A DNA stretch of 64,000 nt from Paenibacillus marchantiophytorum (GTDB lineage Bacteria; Bacillota; Bacilli; Paenibacillales; NBRC-103111): assembly GCF_014640555.1 (NCBI RefSeq), contig NZ_BMHE01000005.1, positions 62,001-126,000 on the forward strand, in the 5' to 3' direction. Positions 34,736 to 42,429 of the stretch are shown one piece after another (the first letter of the stretch is position 1; every line of letters begins with the position of its first letter). A program made the translations under genes and the position numbers. Under the pieces are notes generated by a model. It did not search any database. It was not told the DNA's origin and worked only from the letters and a program-made list of their open reading frames with translations.

Positions 34736-35770
34736 GTGGCAACTCCGAATTTGACCATTGTGGTCCCTTGTTATAATGAAGAAGAAGTACTTCCCGAAAC
34801 GGTATTCCGACTCAGCGCTGTGCTGGATGCTCTAATTGCGGACAACCTGATTGCAGGCACGAGCACGATGTTGTTGGTCGATGACGGCAGCAAGGATGCG
34901 ACCTGGGCGCTGATTGAAAGCTTCCACGCTGCTAATTCCTTCGTTACCGGTCTTAAACTAGCCAAAAATGCCGGTCATCAAAGCGCCCTGCTGGCCGGGT
35001 TGATGAAAGCCAAAGCCTATTCGGATTGTGTGGTCTCCATCGATGCCGATTTGCAAGATGACACAGATGCCATTCGCGAGTTCGTTGTCAAATTCCACGA
35101 AGGCTTCGATATTGTCTATGGGGTTAGGCAAGACCGTTCGGCGGACACCTTCTTCAAACGAGCCACTGCACAAGGCTTTTATAAGCTGATGACCGCGCTT
35201 GGTGTGAAAATCCATTATAATCATGCGGATTTCCGCTTAATGAGCAAACGTACGCTCGACAATTTAGAGAAATTTCAAGAGGTTAATTTATTTCTTCGCG
35301 GCATGGTGCCGCTGCTCGGCTTCCCTTCCACCCAAGTTTATTATGATCGCAAGGAACGTTTCGCCGGAGAATCCAAATATCCGCTGCGCAAAATGCTCGC
35401 TTTCGCCTTCGACGGCATTACCTCTTTCAGTGTGACACCGATTCGATTCGTTACTTTGATGGGCTTTCTCCTGTTCATCCTCAGTGTATTTGCCGGGATC
35501 TATGCCGTTGTAGGCAAAATGGTCGGTGCCAATGTGACGGGTTGGACTTCTCTCATTGTATCCGTCTGGTTTATTGGCGGTGTGCAGCTGCTGGCTCTAG
35601 GCTTAATCGGCGAGTATATCGGGAAAATCTACAAAGAAGTGAAGCAGCGTCCACTGTTCGTCATCGAAAAAGATTTGACAGAGCAGGCATCGAACGCTGC
35701 ACAGACCTCTTTGCTCCAAGACAGCAGCCCTGCCGTACAAACCGCTTCAGGTCGGAGATACGGACCATGA
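34736..35770 (+). CDS. Family 2 glycosyltransferase, GtrB/DPM1-like
   Basis: About 344 residues from GTG 34736, chosen because GGAGCGAGG lies upstream; an ATG at 34721 has no proper site. The GT-A domain starts LTIVVPCYNEEEVLPET and has LLVDDGSKDATWAL and SIDADLQDD with the metal-binding acid pair. Two membrane helices follow at about 230-255 and 265-290, then a cytosolic tail. Such enzymes load a sugar onto undecaprenyl or polyprenyl phosphate. The next gene, GtrA-like, overlaps by 4 bp, so the pair probably makes and flips a lipid-linked sugar for surface glycosylation. Confidence 0.9.
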   Translation: MATPNLTIVVPCYNEEEVLPETVFRLSAVLDALIADNLIAGTSTMLLVDDGSKDATWALIESFHAANSFVTGLKLAKNAGHQSALLAGLMKAKAYSDCVVSIDADLQDDTDAIREFVVKFHEGFDIVYGVRQDRSADTFFKRATAQGFYKLMTALGVKIHYNHADFRLMSKRTLDNLEKFQEVNLFLRGMVPLLGFPSTQVYYDRKERFAGESKYPLRKMLAFAFDGITSFSVTPIRFVTLMGFLLFILSVFAGIYAVVGKMVGANVTGWTSLIVSVWFIGGVQLLALGLIGEYIGKIYKEVKQRPLFVIEKDLTEQASNAAQTSLLQDSSPAVQTASGRRYGP

Positions 35771-36213
35771 ATCGCTTCAAGGCTCATCTTTCCAGCAGCT
35801 TTGCCCGCTTCCTGATCGTCGGTGTGTTCAATACACTCGTCGGCCTATCCGCCAGTTTCCTGTTCTTCAATCTGCTTCACCTGAATTATTGGCTCTCTAC
35901 GTTCGCCGGAAATACGATTGGAGCGATCGTTAGTTACACCTTGAATCGAACCTTTACGTTTCGTTCCAAGGCCAGCGTCGGCAGCAGCTGGTGGAAATTC
36001 GCTATCGTTATTCTCAGCTGCTATGGCCTTTCGTATGGCGCGAGTTATCTGCTGGCTGAGGCCACCGGACATCTCTTTCCTGTCATTAGCGCTGAATGGC
36101 GGCATAATGCTGCTATTCTCGTCGGCAACGGACTGTATACGATTGGTAATTACATCGGGCATAAATATTTTACATTTCGCACTAATGAGACGAACGTGCG
36201 CGGGGTATCCTAA
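35767..36213 (+). CDS. GtrA-like polyprenyl-phosphate-sugar flippase
   Basis: 148 residues from ATG 35767, overlapping the previous stop in ATGA. Four membrane helices fit the GtrA family (RFLIVGVFNTLVGLSASFLF at the start, AIVSYTLNRTFTFRSK in the middle, NYIGHKYFTFR at the end). GtrA proteins are thought to move lipid-linked monosaccharides across the membrane. Coupling with the GtrB-like gene supports this. No third acceptor-specific transferase is adjacent. Confidence 0.88.
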   Translation: MNRFKAHLSSSFARFLIVGVFNTLVGLSASFLFFNLLHLNYWLSTFAGNTIGAIVSYTLNRTFTFRSKASVGSSWWKFAIVILSCYGLSYGASYLLAEATGHLFPVISAEWRHNAAILVGNGLYTIGNYIGHKYFTFRTNETNVRGVS

Positions 36214-36234
36214 TCGCCAAGAGGTGATGCTACG

Positions 36235-36528
36235 ATGGCACGCAGAAGAAGTCACAGAGCCATGGTACCTGGTTCCGAGCATGGACTCGGACTGCTTAAA
36301 GCTCAGGTCATGAAAAATCAAGGTTACAATGTCAATATGGAACGTCCTGATTTGGTTAAATATGAAGTAGCCCGAACGCTTGGCGTTCCGCTGCAGCAAG
36401 GCTACAACGGTCAACTAAGCTCCGAAGATGCCGGCAAGGTCGGAGGTCCCATCGGCGGAGCAATGGTGCGTGAACTCGTGCGCATGGCTCAGCAGCAGCT
36501 CTCCCAGCAGCGTCCCCCTCAAGGGTAA
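36235..36528 (+). CDS. Small acid-soluble spore protein, alpha/beta type (divergent)
   Basis: A 97-residue protein with the alpha/beta SASP core: LLKAQVMKNQG, KYEVARTLGVPLQQGYNGQL and VGGPIGGAMVRELVRMAQ. These proteins coat and protect spore DNA. The N-terminal extension RRRSHRAMVPGSEHG and the Gln-rich tail make it longer than the usual ~70 residues. The GPR protease site is not obvious, so it may be a minor or specialised SASP. AAGAGGTGATG precedes the ATG. Expression in the forespore is expected from the family, not seen in the sequence. Confidence 0.88.
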   Translation: MARRRSHRAMVPGSEHGLGLLKAQVMKNQGYNVNMERPDLVKYEVARTLGVPLQQGYNGQLSSEDAGKVGGPIGGAMVRELVRMAQQQLSQQRPPQG

Positions 36529-36559
36529 GCTAGCCGAGAATGCCATAATCCGCCGAAGG

Positions 36560-36607
36560 TTTACATAGACTAATAGCAAGCTGCTTGCAGCGCTACTTTC
36601 TATGTAA
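36560..36607 (+). terminator. Hairpin between the SASP and Hsp20-like genes
   Basis: TACATAGA...TCTATGTA arms enclose an inner AGCAAGCTGCTTGC stem; the 3' side is followed by A, not T. It may be a weak terminator or a protective 3' end. Confidence 0.45.
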
Positions 36608-36629
36608 AAAAGTCAGGTGATGATGGCCG

Positions 36630-37073
36630 ATGAACCCCCCAGGCAACCGTTCACAGGGGCCCGATTGGAAAGGGCTGTCGGCGCAAGCCGGCGACGTGCT
36701 AGGCCCTGAATTCTGGCAGGACATTGCCAGTATCATCCCGCTTACCGGGCCACGAATCGATATGTATGAAACACCCCAGGAGCTTGTCGTTGTGGCAGAA
36801 GTTCCTGGTTTGTCTTCCCCTGAGCAAATTCAGCTTTCTTTTCGTGAACAATCGCTTCATATGCGGGGAAACCTCGCAAGACCTTATCAAGTGACCGATC
36901 AGCAGATGCGGCTCTCGGAGCGTTTCTTCGGCGTCTTCGAGAGAGCGATTCGTTTACCAGGCAGAGCCTTAACCGAACAAATGCGGGCACACTATCAGAA
37001 TGGTTTACTCATTGTTCGCATCCCGCTTTCTCCCCCTGACGGTGAGAAAGTCATCCCTATTCAGTTCACATAA
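36630..37073 (+). CDS. Hsp20/alpha-crystallin-family protein
   Basis: A 147-residue small heat-shock-type protein. After a 40-residue leader, the alpha-crystallin domain runs from about residue 42 to 140 (PRIDMYETPQELVVVAEVPGL, LHMRGNLARPYQ, FERAIRLPGRAL, HYQNGLLIVRIPLSPP). The final IPIQFT resembles the oligomerisation I-x-I motif. It lies among spore genes, so a spore-coat or spore-core chaperone of the CotM/CotP kind is likely. AGGTGATG stands upstream of the ATG. Confidence 0.85.
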   Translation: MNPPGNRSQGPDWKGLSAQAGDVLGPEFWQDIASIIPLTGPRIDMYETPQELVVVAEVPGLSSPEQIQLSFREQSLHMRGNLARPYQVTDQQMRLSERFFGVFERAIRLPGRALTEQMRAHYQNGLLIVRIPLSPPDGEKVIPIQFT

Positions 37074-37226
37074 CGTTCGGCAGCGTAAGCCTTGCAGGTG
37101 ATCTTCTTCCACTGCTTGTCTGATCTGCTGAGCGTTATTTGTTTTCAGAAAGAGAAATGAATCTCCCTTTGTCCCCATATAATGAAGAAGAGATCAGTAA
37201 GGAAATGGGAGATGGAGGGGATTATC

Positions 37227-37445
37227 ATGGTACGTATTCAATTCCAATCGATACATATCGATGCCATCGCGGAGACATCCAGCGTGAACAAGGGGACCAA
37301 TCGGATCATCGGCAGGCGTCATTCTGTCAAAGTCAACCAAGGGCTCGGGGAAGTAGCAGGCGAACACAATGTGATTCTCGGCGGCAAGCATGTTGTTCAG
37401 GACAGTGATAGGTTTGATATGAAACATCCGACACCGAAGAGCTAA
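37227..37445 (+). CDS. GerPA/GerPF-family spore germination protein
   Basis: About 72 residues from ATG 37227, preceded by GGAGGGGATT; the frame extends further upstream without a start site. The protein matches the small GerPA/GerPF family by its length and the pattern of INKG-type beta repeats, here SSVNKGTNRIIGRRHSVKVNQG and NVILGGKHVVQD. GerP proteins sit in the coat and help germinants pass. It leads three plus-strand genes of this kind. Confidence 0.7.
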   Translation: MVRIQFQSIHIDAIAETSSVNKGTNRIIGRRHSVKVNQGLGEVAGEHNVILGGKHVVQDSDRFDMKHPTPKS

Positions 37446-37453
37446 TTGCCATC

Positions 37454-37915
37454 ATGTGGTTTCAAAAGAAAAAGGTGCCTCCGCCTCCGCCGCTGCATTC
37501 ACCTGCAAAACCTAAACCAGAATCGTCTTTGAACCCGACCCCAACCGATCAAACGCCGCCTAATGTTCAACAATTAGAAAAACGTCTGAAACAATTGGAA
37601 GAGGATCTTGCTAAACTAGTCACCAAGCATCCGCAGATTCATATCGATGTACTGCATGTTCATCAGCCTGTCTTGGAGAATTTGACGTTCCGCTTAGATC
37701 ATCTAGACATTAAGGAGCTTAGCGGCTCCTTGAATTTAGGCAATAATTTCGGCGCCAAGCCCACGGAGAAAAAAGGCCCCTTGGATGAGGCCTTTCAGCG
37801 TGCGCAGGTAACCAAAGACGGTGATAGCGGAGCTGTTAAAGACACCACTTCGCCTCCTCCAGAGCCCGAACGTACCGCAACAGGTTATCGGTATACGCCA
37901 CAATTCAAAAAATAA
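37454..37915 (+). CDS. GerPC-like spore germination protein
   Basis: A 153-residue protein that begins with a Lys/Pro-rich tract (KKKVPPPPPLHSP), then a coiled coil (VQQLEKRLKQLEEDLAKL) and the stretch NLTFRLDHLDIKELSGSLNLG, which resembles GerPC. A charged, Pro-rich tail follows. In Bacillus, GerPC is one of six GerP coat proteins needed for permeability to germinants. It starts 8 bp after the previous gene and is 15 bp ahead of the next, so the three are one operon. Similarity to GerPC is moderate. Confidence 0.65.
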   Translation: MWFQKKKVPPPPPLHSPAKPKPESSLNPTPTDQTPPNVQQLEKRLKQLEEDLAKLVTKHPQIHIDVLHVHQPVLENLTFRLDHLDIKELSGSLNLGNNFGAKPTEKKGPLDEAFQRAQVTKDGDSGAVKDTTSPPPEPERTATGYRYTPQFKK

Positions 37916-37930
37916 AGAGGTGATCCATCC

Positions 37931-38281
37931 ATGTCCTCATTCATGTCACCGTCATTCATCATCGGTTCGATCCGTATCGGATCGGTCGAAAGTGCGTCCT
38001 GCATCAATATGGGCAACAATTGGCCGACGGATTTCCAAAGCAACCAGAAGACTGTGCAAGGGTTCGGCGCCGTTGAAGGCGACAATAATCAGTTAGTCGG
38101 CACACGTTCCATGCTGAACGATTCCGATTTCATGGATATGCTCAATATCGGTGACAATGAGACACCGGATTGGCTACAAGAGATGATTGTCAATCAAGCT
38201 CAGACCTCCGGCTTCACCACGTCCTCTGCCGCGTCAGAGACTGAACCTGCTGTGACAAATGCTCCGCAAACTGCTGATTAG
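37931..38281 (+). CDS. GerPA/GerPF-family spore germination protein with Ser/Thr tail
   Basis: A 116-residue protein. The first ~75 residues match the GerPA/PF pattern (FIIGSIRIGSVESASCINMG, KTVQGFGAVEGDNNQLVG). The last 40 residues are acidic and Ser/Thr/Ala-rich. AGAGGTGATCC precedes ATG 37931. The 3' end is part of a terminator hairpin shared with the convergent genes at 38301. Confidence 0.7.
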   Translation: MSSFMSPSFIIGSIRIGSVESASCINMGNNWPTDFQSNQKTVQGFGAVEGDNNQLVGTRSMLNDSDFMDMLNIGDNETPDWLQEMIVNQAQTSGFTTSSAASETEPAVTNAPQTAD

Positions 38282-38300
38282 GCAGCTGCGGAGCATTCTT
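38257..38300. terminator. Convergent terminator in the GerP-like cluster
   Basis: AATGCTCCGCA...CTGC pairs with GCAG...TGCGGAGCATT, followed by CTTTT on the plus strand. Its 5' arm codes for the end of the 37931 gene. Confidence 0.8.
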
Positions 38301-38558
38301 TTACACACGTCCAATAATGAAATCTCCCTTGGTATACGGCGCATCAATAATATCATTATCATACACCGTATTCACATTGTTGATCACATAGTTGTTTTCC
38401 CCGCTTACTTCTCCCATTCCGCTGTTCGCTTTGCTGCTTGTTGTCCAAAGAATTTGCATATTCGTCCCAACGAAAATGCCGGAAGCATCTCCAATTGTAA
38501 TCACATGAATAGAGTCGAATTGAATGACTGGCGGGTCCTGTGGACCTTGCAGATTCAT
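38301..38558 (-). CDS. GerPA/GerPF-family spore germination protein
   Basis: About 85 residues from ATG 38558, with a GGGGGAA site upstream; another ATG at 38582 overlaps the stop of the preceding gene and could be used by coupling. It belongs to the same family as its neighbours (IQFDSIHVITIGDASGIFVG, SGMGEVSGENNYVINNVNTV). It is Asn- and Asp-rich like coat-associated GerP proteins. Second gene of a minus-strand pair that converges on the plus-strand trio. Confidence 0.68.
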   Translation of the reverse strand: MNLQGPQDPPVIQFDSIHVITIGDASGIFVGTNMQILWTTSSKANSGMGEVSGENNYVINNVNTVYDNDIIDAPYTKGDFIIGRV

Positions 38559-38581
38559 GATCGCGTTCCCCCACTCTTTCA

Positions 38582-38824
38582 TCAGACTTGGTTCGCCACA
38601 GTTGGTTTAAAGTCCTGATCATTAATCGGGGCATCGATAAAGTCATTATCAAACAGGAAATTCACGATATTAACGGAGATCGTATTGCCGATAAACTCGC
38701 CAGTACCATAATTGTTCTTACTATGCGAATCCCAGCTGGACTGTACATTCTCACCGATCCCGATGGTGGCATTCGTATTCTGGTTGTTAATGTTAATCAT
38801 GTTAAAAACGATGGAACTCGGCAC
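38582..38824 (-). CDS. GerPA/GerPF-family spore germination protein
   Basis: About 80 residues from GTG 38824, eight bases after AGGAG; a GTG three codons earlier is closer to the site. It has the family layout (VFNMININNQNTNATIGIGENV, GEFIGNTISVNIVNF). It shares the motif DFIDAP near its C-terminus with the neighbouring minus-strand gene (DIIDAP), so the two are probably an old tandem duplication. Confidence 0.65.
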   Translation of the reverse strand: MPSSIVFNMININNQNTNATIGIGENVQSSWDSHSKNNYGTGEFIGNTISVNIVNFLFDNDFIDAPINDQDFKPTVANQV

Positions 38825-38952
38825 GCCGCTCACTCCTGTCCACGGATAGCTTACAATTGTGACTTGTATGTTAGCCTATTCACAGAGTGCCCGCTTGGTG
38901 ACAGCGGCGTTCCAAGTGAAGAAGAAGGGCGATTTTACTGGTGTGGGGAGCT
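38825..38952. other. Upstream region of the minus-strand GerP-like pair
   Basis: Should hold the promoter for 38824-38301, expected to be sporulation-sigma dependent; I cannot assign boxes with confidence. No gene is seen. Confidence 0.3.
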
Positions 38953-39029
38953 TAAAAGAGCCTTTGGGAGCTTCTATTGGTGCGAAATGGGGGTTTTGCG
39001 GCGGGATACGAGTCTCCAGAGGTTCCTGC
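38953..39029. repeat. Half copy of the four-module element (copy E)
   Basis: Two modules, AAAAGAGCCTTTGGGAGCTTCTATT at about 38953 and GATACGAGTCTCCAGAGG at 39005, are 52 bp apart, as in modules 1 and 2 of the element at 39412. The flanking GAAGAAG-GCGATT...TACTGG sequence is also shared. Modules 3 and 4 are missing. Confidence 0.7.
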
Positions 39030-39068
39030 TTAGCGGGTGTGAGGTTGCGTCTTGGTTTAAAATACACT

Positions 39069-39252
39069 TTCATTGGATATTTCCAATGAATTCTGCTACA
39101 TCTTGATCTAAAACTCACTTTCATTGGATAAATCCAATGAAAATCTTAAAATCAGCCCTTACAGGGCGATTCTGAGCTAAACCATTGGATAAATCCAGTC
39201 CGAGGTGGAGTTCGGCCCCTTTAGGGGCTGTTTCATTGGAAATATCCAGTGA
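39069..39252. repeat. Four-module element with CATTGGATAAATCCAATG palindromes
   Basis: Palindromes of the TTCATTGGA...TCCAATGAA type start at about 39069, 39119, 39182 and 39231 (spacings 50, 63, 49). Extra small hairpins GCCCTTACAGGGC and GCCCCTTTAGGGGC lie between them. The module sequence is unlike that of copies A, C, F and H, but the phasing is the same. Confidence 0.85.
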
Positions 39253-39411
39253 CTATAGAAAACACTGGCTAGTTTTTTGGTGCTTGGTGCCACAGAGTGG
39301 AAGGTTGCGAGTTGAGTAGTAGTGGTGGGCCTGGATATAGTTGGTGATGCAGTCAGGCGCAGCCGTGGCGTCCCAAGTGAAGAAGAAGCGCGATTCTACT
39401 GGTTTGGGGGC

Positions 39412-39604
39412 AATAAGAGCCTTTAGGAGCTTCTATTGGTGCGATAAGGTGGCTTTTCGGCGGGATAGAAGTCTCCAGGGACTCTTATTGGCAATCGGAG
39501 GGGCGATTCTACCGGTGCGAGGAGCGAATAAGAGCCTTTGGGAGCTTCTATTGATGCGAATAGAGGGTTTTTCGGCGGGATAGGAGTCTCCAGGGACTCT
39601 TATT
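39412..39604. repeat. Four-module palindromic intergenic element, copy F
   Basis: ATAAGAGCC/ATAGGAGTC modules begin at about 39412, 39464, 39526 and 39579 (spacings 52, 62, 53). The halves are 114-bp direct repeats, including matching linkers with GGCTTTTCGGCGG and GGTTTTTCGGCGG. Confidence 0.85.
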
Positions 39605-39674
39605 GGCAATTGGAAGGGCGATTCTACTGGCACGAGAGCGTATAAGCTTGGCTGATATCCAAGCGAGTTAACAT

Positions 39675-39713
39675 AAAAAAGATCCTTTCCCCAGCGGGAA
39701 AGGATCTTTCTTC
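39675..39713 (-). terminator. Terminator after the Gly/Phe-rich gene
   Basis: AAAGATCCTTTCCC pairs with GGGAAAGGATCTTT; T-runs on both strands allow bidirectional use. Confidence 0.9.
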
Positions 39714-39727
39714 TTCCTTCGCAAATC

Positions 39728-40057
39728 TTAGAACCAGATTCCTGGGCCGCCGAAACCGCCGCCAAATCCACCAAATGGGCCAAACCCACCACCGAAACCG
39801 CCACCAAATCCTCCGCCAAACCCTCCGCCAAACCCACCATGTGCAAAAGGTGATGTGCCAATCGCTAAGAGGTCAAACAGGACCAAGGGGATGACCGCTT
39901 TAACTTGAACCTTTTTGCCATTCTGAGGAGCGACGATCAACGTGTTGCCGCTGATACGCACCAATTTACCTGTTACGCTGGATCCGTCTTTCTTCACAGC
40001 AACAATATGTTTGCCTACCAATTTACGAACGTCTTCCTTACGAATTTTGGACGCCAT
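39728..40057 (-). CDS. Small protein with Sm-like N-terminus and Gly/Phe-rich tail
   Basis: A 109-residue protein starting MASKIRKEDVRKLVGKHIVAV. The first ~65 residues look like a small beta-barrel (KDGSSVTGKLVRISGNTLIVA, KVQVKAVIPLVLFDLLAIG), reminiscent of Sm/YlxS-like or CotP-type small domains. The tail is a GGFGGGFGG repeat ending GGPGIWF. Gly/Phe repeats are typical of coat or surface proteins that self-associate. AAGGAGGTGGACGTTC precedes the ATG, predicting strong translation. No family is recognised; a spore-coat role is a guess from the nearby cluster. Confidence 0.65.
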   Translation of the reverse strand: MASKIRKEDVRKLVGKHIVAVKKDGSSVTGKLVRISGNTLIVAPQNGKKVQVKAVIPLVLFDLLAIGTSPFAHGGFGGGFGGGFGGGFGGGFGPFGGFGGGFGGPGIWF

Positions 40058-40167
40058 GAACGTCCACCTCCTTCAGCCACCAGGGATACATTGCTCTATA
40101 GTGTACGACTGGATAGGTGAGTTCGCTTGGATAGCTGTCCACTTCTAGCAATAAATACGCAGTAGCC

Positions 40168-40216
40168 CAATAAAAAAACCGCATTTCCAACCCCCAACAG
40201 GCTGAAAAACGGCTTC
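40168..40216 (-). terminator. Terminator after the YfkK-like gene
   Basis: Minus strand: AAGCCGTTTTTCAGCC pairs imperfectly with GGTTGGAAATGCGGTT, then TTTTT. Confidence 0.65.
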
Positions 40217-40237
40217 TTCATTTGCATAACAGCACCA

Positions 40238-40462
40238 CTAAGCTTTACGGATATTCCCAAGCTCTGTCGTAATCGCATCAATCTCACTGATGCTGAATCT
40301 ATCTTTACTCGCGACCATGTTGTACAGATCCCTCAGATCCTCATAAACCTCTTCCTTCACGTTGGAGGCTTTGATCGATCCGCCTGTCGCCATGCGCAGC
40401 TTCTTCTTAATTTCTTCAAACATAAATTCCACGTTCTCTTCCGACCATGTACTCAAATCCAT
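40238..40462 (-). CDS. UPF0435 / DUF1128 family protein (YfkK-like)
   Basis: A 74-residue helical protein that matches YfkK along its length: EENVEFMFEEIKKKLRM at the start, EEVYEDLRDLYNMVASKDRFS in the middle and TELGNIRK at the end. The family is common in Bacillales and has no known function. GGAAGGATG stands upstream of the ATG. It is transcribed alone. Confidence 0.88.
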   Translation of the reverse strand: MDLSTWSEENVEFMFEEIKKKLRMATGGSIKASNVKEEVYEDLRDLYNMVASKDRFSISEIDAITTELGNIRKA

Positions 40463-40611
40463 CTGTTAGTGTCATCCTTCCTTGCTTCTCTTGTCATTAT
40501 TCTAAAGCACCAGCCCAGGAATGTAAAATACAACATTGTCTCCGCCTTTGAAAATAGTAAGAAAAACGGCTTCGCCGCCCTGATAGATCCGTCTCTTCTT
40601 AGCAGCAAAAC

Positions 40612-40808
40612 CTAGTAAGGGAACTAGGGGACGCTAATTAGGCAAAAAGTAGGCATGCGAGGGTCATAGCGGAACTACAGGGTCTTATTTCCATAAAAAG
40701 TATTGAAAATTCCCATGAAACAGCAAATTAGCATACTGTAGTTCCCTCAACCTCCAGATAATGACACTTTCGGTTAGAATAGGGCACCATAGTTCCCTTA
40801 CGTCCCCG
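40612..40808 (-). repeat. Four-module intergenic element, copy G (GGGAACTA type)
   Basis: Read on the minus strand, modules GGGAACTATGG and GGGAACTACAG are 51 bp apart. The inverted modules CTGTAGTTCC and CCCCTAGTTCCC follow at about 60 and then 50 bp. Position by position the spacing equals that of the 19111 units and of copy D. Modules 1-2 face modules 3-4, so the whole is a large imperfect inverted repeat. Confidence 0.7.
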
Positions 40809-40862
40809 CGAGGCAGCTGGAGCAGCTCCGCTTTCACTCCAAAACATATAAACTCTTATATA

Positions 40863-40892
40863 GCAAAAAAAGAGAGACTCTCGTCTCCCTTC
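40863..40892 (-). terminator. Terminator after the TetR gene
   Basis: Minus strand: GGGAGACGAGAGTCTCTC hairpin followed by seven T. Confidence 0.8.
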
Positions 40893-40901
40893 ACGCTTCG
40901 A

Positions 40902-41558
40902 TTAGATTGCATTTGTAATCGGCAAATGAGGACCCACCATTTTAACAATCGGACGCTGCTGCTCATGAGAATCAAAATCCAGGCTCACACAGATCAGACG
41001 GATGTGCTCTTCTGCCAGTCTTCTTGCTTCTTCATAGGTTTGTTTGAATTGAATACAATAGGAGATAAGGCCGTGCATAGACATAAACAAGTTCCACGGA
41101 AGTGTAAACTTCCTATTTTCATAAGCGGGTTGATCTGCGATGACTTGTCTAATCACAATAGCAAACATTTCTAAACACTGTGCTTGCTCGGTACGAGAAT
41201 AATGTGTTAATTCCGGTTCGTTCAGCATGAACATCATTTCGTAATGATTCGGGTTGCTCAAACCAAACCAAACGAATTCCATCATCAGCTTTTGAAGCAG
41301 GTTCACGCTAAACCCATGCTCACGAACGATCATTTCGCGCTGACGCTGCATCAGTAAGGAAAAGTCATCTTTAATTAACGCATAAAATAGTTCAGCTTTC
41401 TCACTAAAATGGTAATATAACGCCCCGTGACTGTACCCCATTGCTTTTGCGATGCTGCGCATCGTTAAAGCACGATAGCCAAAAGTAGCGAATAAATCCC
41501 GCGCCTCGGTAAGTATTCGTTCTCTGCTAAGCTCTTGCGCGACTGCTTTCCTAGCCAT
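40902..41558 (-). CDS. TetR/AcrR-family transcriptional regulator
   Basis: About 218 residues from ATG 41558, nine bases after GGAGGG; an ATG at 41576 lacks a site. The N-terminal helix-turn-helix is typical (RERILTEARDLFATFGYRALTMRSIAKAMGYSHGALYYHFSEKAELFYAL in two stretches). The ligand-binding part contains LMMEFVWFGLSNPNHYEMMF, like TetR members with the TetR_C WHG-type domain. Ligand and targets are unknown. No efflux or metabolic target gene is adjacent. Confidence 0.9.
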   Translation of the reverse strand: MARKAVAQELSRERILTEARDLFATFGYRALTMRSIAKAMGYSHGALYYHFSEKAELFYALIKDDFSLLMQRQREMIVREHGFSVNLLQKLMMEFVWFGLSNPNHYEMMFMLNEPELTHYSRTEQAQCLEMFAIVIRQVIADQPAYENRKFTLPWNLFMSMHGLISYCIQFKQTYEEARRLAEEHIRLICVSLDFDSHEQQRPIVKMVGPHLPITNAI

Positions 41559-41621
41559 TCTTCTATCCCTCCGCATCCTTAGCTTATGAAATTAGGTGAA
41601 ACTGTCCCATCTCGAACCCGC

Positions 41622-42263
41622 CTATTCAGGCAGGTTCTTATGAACGATATACGCGTTCTCTCCAGCTGTTATAACGCCTTGACCTTGTGTAATGTCTGTT
41701 GCCCAGTTGATAAATGTCTCCGCTGCCGCTGCCAGTGGATAGCAAGCTACAGTTACTTTATCCGTAAACTGAATGTCTCCTAGGAGCATCCCCTGATTTC
41801 TTAGCTCATTCTCGATTTTGCCATACCACGTATAATCAACCTCGATAAGCACCTTCTGATGGTTCACTTTATATATGGGCTGTGCAGCCTCAATGCCTAC
41901 CACGGCTCCATCCGTATAAGCCCGGATAAGTCCGCCCGCGCCAAGCATGATGCCGCCATAATAACGGGTAACTACGACAACGATGTTCTTGAGCCCTTGA
42001 TGCTTAATCACTTCCAGAATCGGCTTGCCTGCGGTGCCGCTCGGCTCCCCATCATCAGATTGCTTCTGAATCTGGTCTCTCTCACCGATAACATAAGCGC
42101 TGCAGTTGTGTGTAGCCGCTTTGTGTTCTTTTTTGATCGCTTCAATAAATTGGGTAGCTTCTTCTTCTGACTCAACCGGCCTCGCATGGCCGATGAAACG
42201 CGACTTCTTGATGATGATTTCCGACGATCCGTACGATTGGATAGTTTTGAAATGTGCTAGCAT
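41622..42263 (-). CDS. YigZ/IMPACT-family protein
   Basis: About 213 residues from ATG 42263, with GAAAGG upstream; longer frames to 42317 have no ribosome site. The N-terminal IMPACT domain has KKSRFIGHARPVESEEEA, KAATHNCSAYVIG, SDDGEPSGTAGKPIL and VVVTRYYGGIMLGAGGLIRAY. The C-terminal domain of ~70 residues is the DUF1949 ferredoxin-like part. YigZ proteins are linked to translation or proteolysis regulation but lack a defined reaction. It stands alone. Confidence 0.92.
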   Translation of the reverse strand: MLAHFKTIQSYGSSEIIIKKSRFIGHARPVESEEEATQFIEAIKKEHKAATHNCSAYVIGERDQIQKQSDDGEPSGTAGKPILEVIKHQGLKNIVVVVTRYYGGIMLGAGGLIRAYTDGAVVGIEAAQPIYKVNHQKVLIEVDYTWYGKIENELRNQGMLLGDIQFTDKVTVACYPLAAAAETFINWATDITQGQGVITAGENAYIVHKNLPE

Positions 42264-42377
42264 AGCCGACCTTTCTTGGTAGAAGGAAACATCTGTTTCA
42301 CTATATTCTACACACAACCCTAGACTTCGACAATATAGAAAGAAAATTTACCACATAAATAATGGGAATAATGGAAC

Positions 42378-42416
42378 GAAAAAACGACCTATCCGATAGG
42401 ATTGATCGTTTTTTTA
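42378..42416. terminator. Bidirectional terminator after pgi
   Basis: AAAAAACGACCTATCC pairs with GGATTGATCGTTTTTT. It serves pgi on the minus strand. Confidence 0.85.
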
Positions 42417-42429
42417 CATTCGTTCATTT

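Noticed and set aside
38876..39124. Minus-strand 82-codon frame upstream of the GerP-like pair
   Set aside because: It lies entirely in repeat-element sequence, has no ribosome site and its translation has no protein-like pattern.
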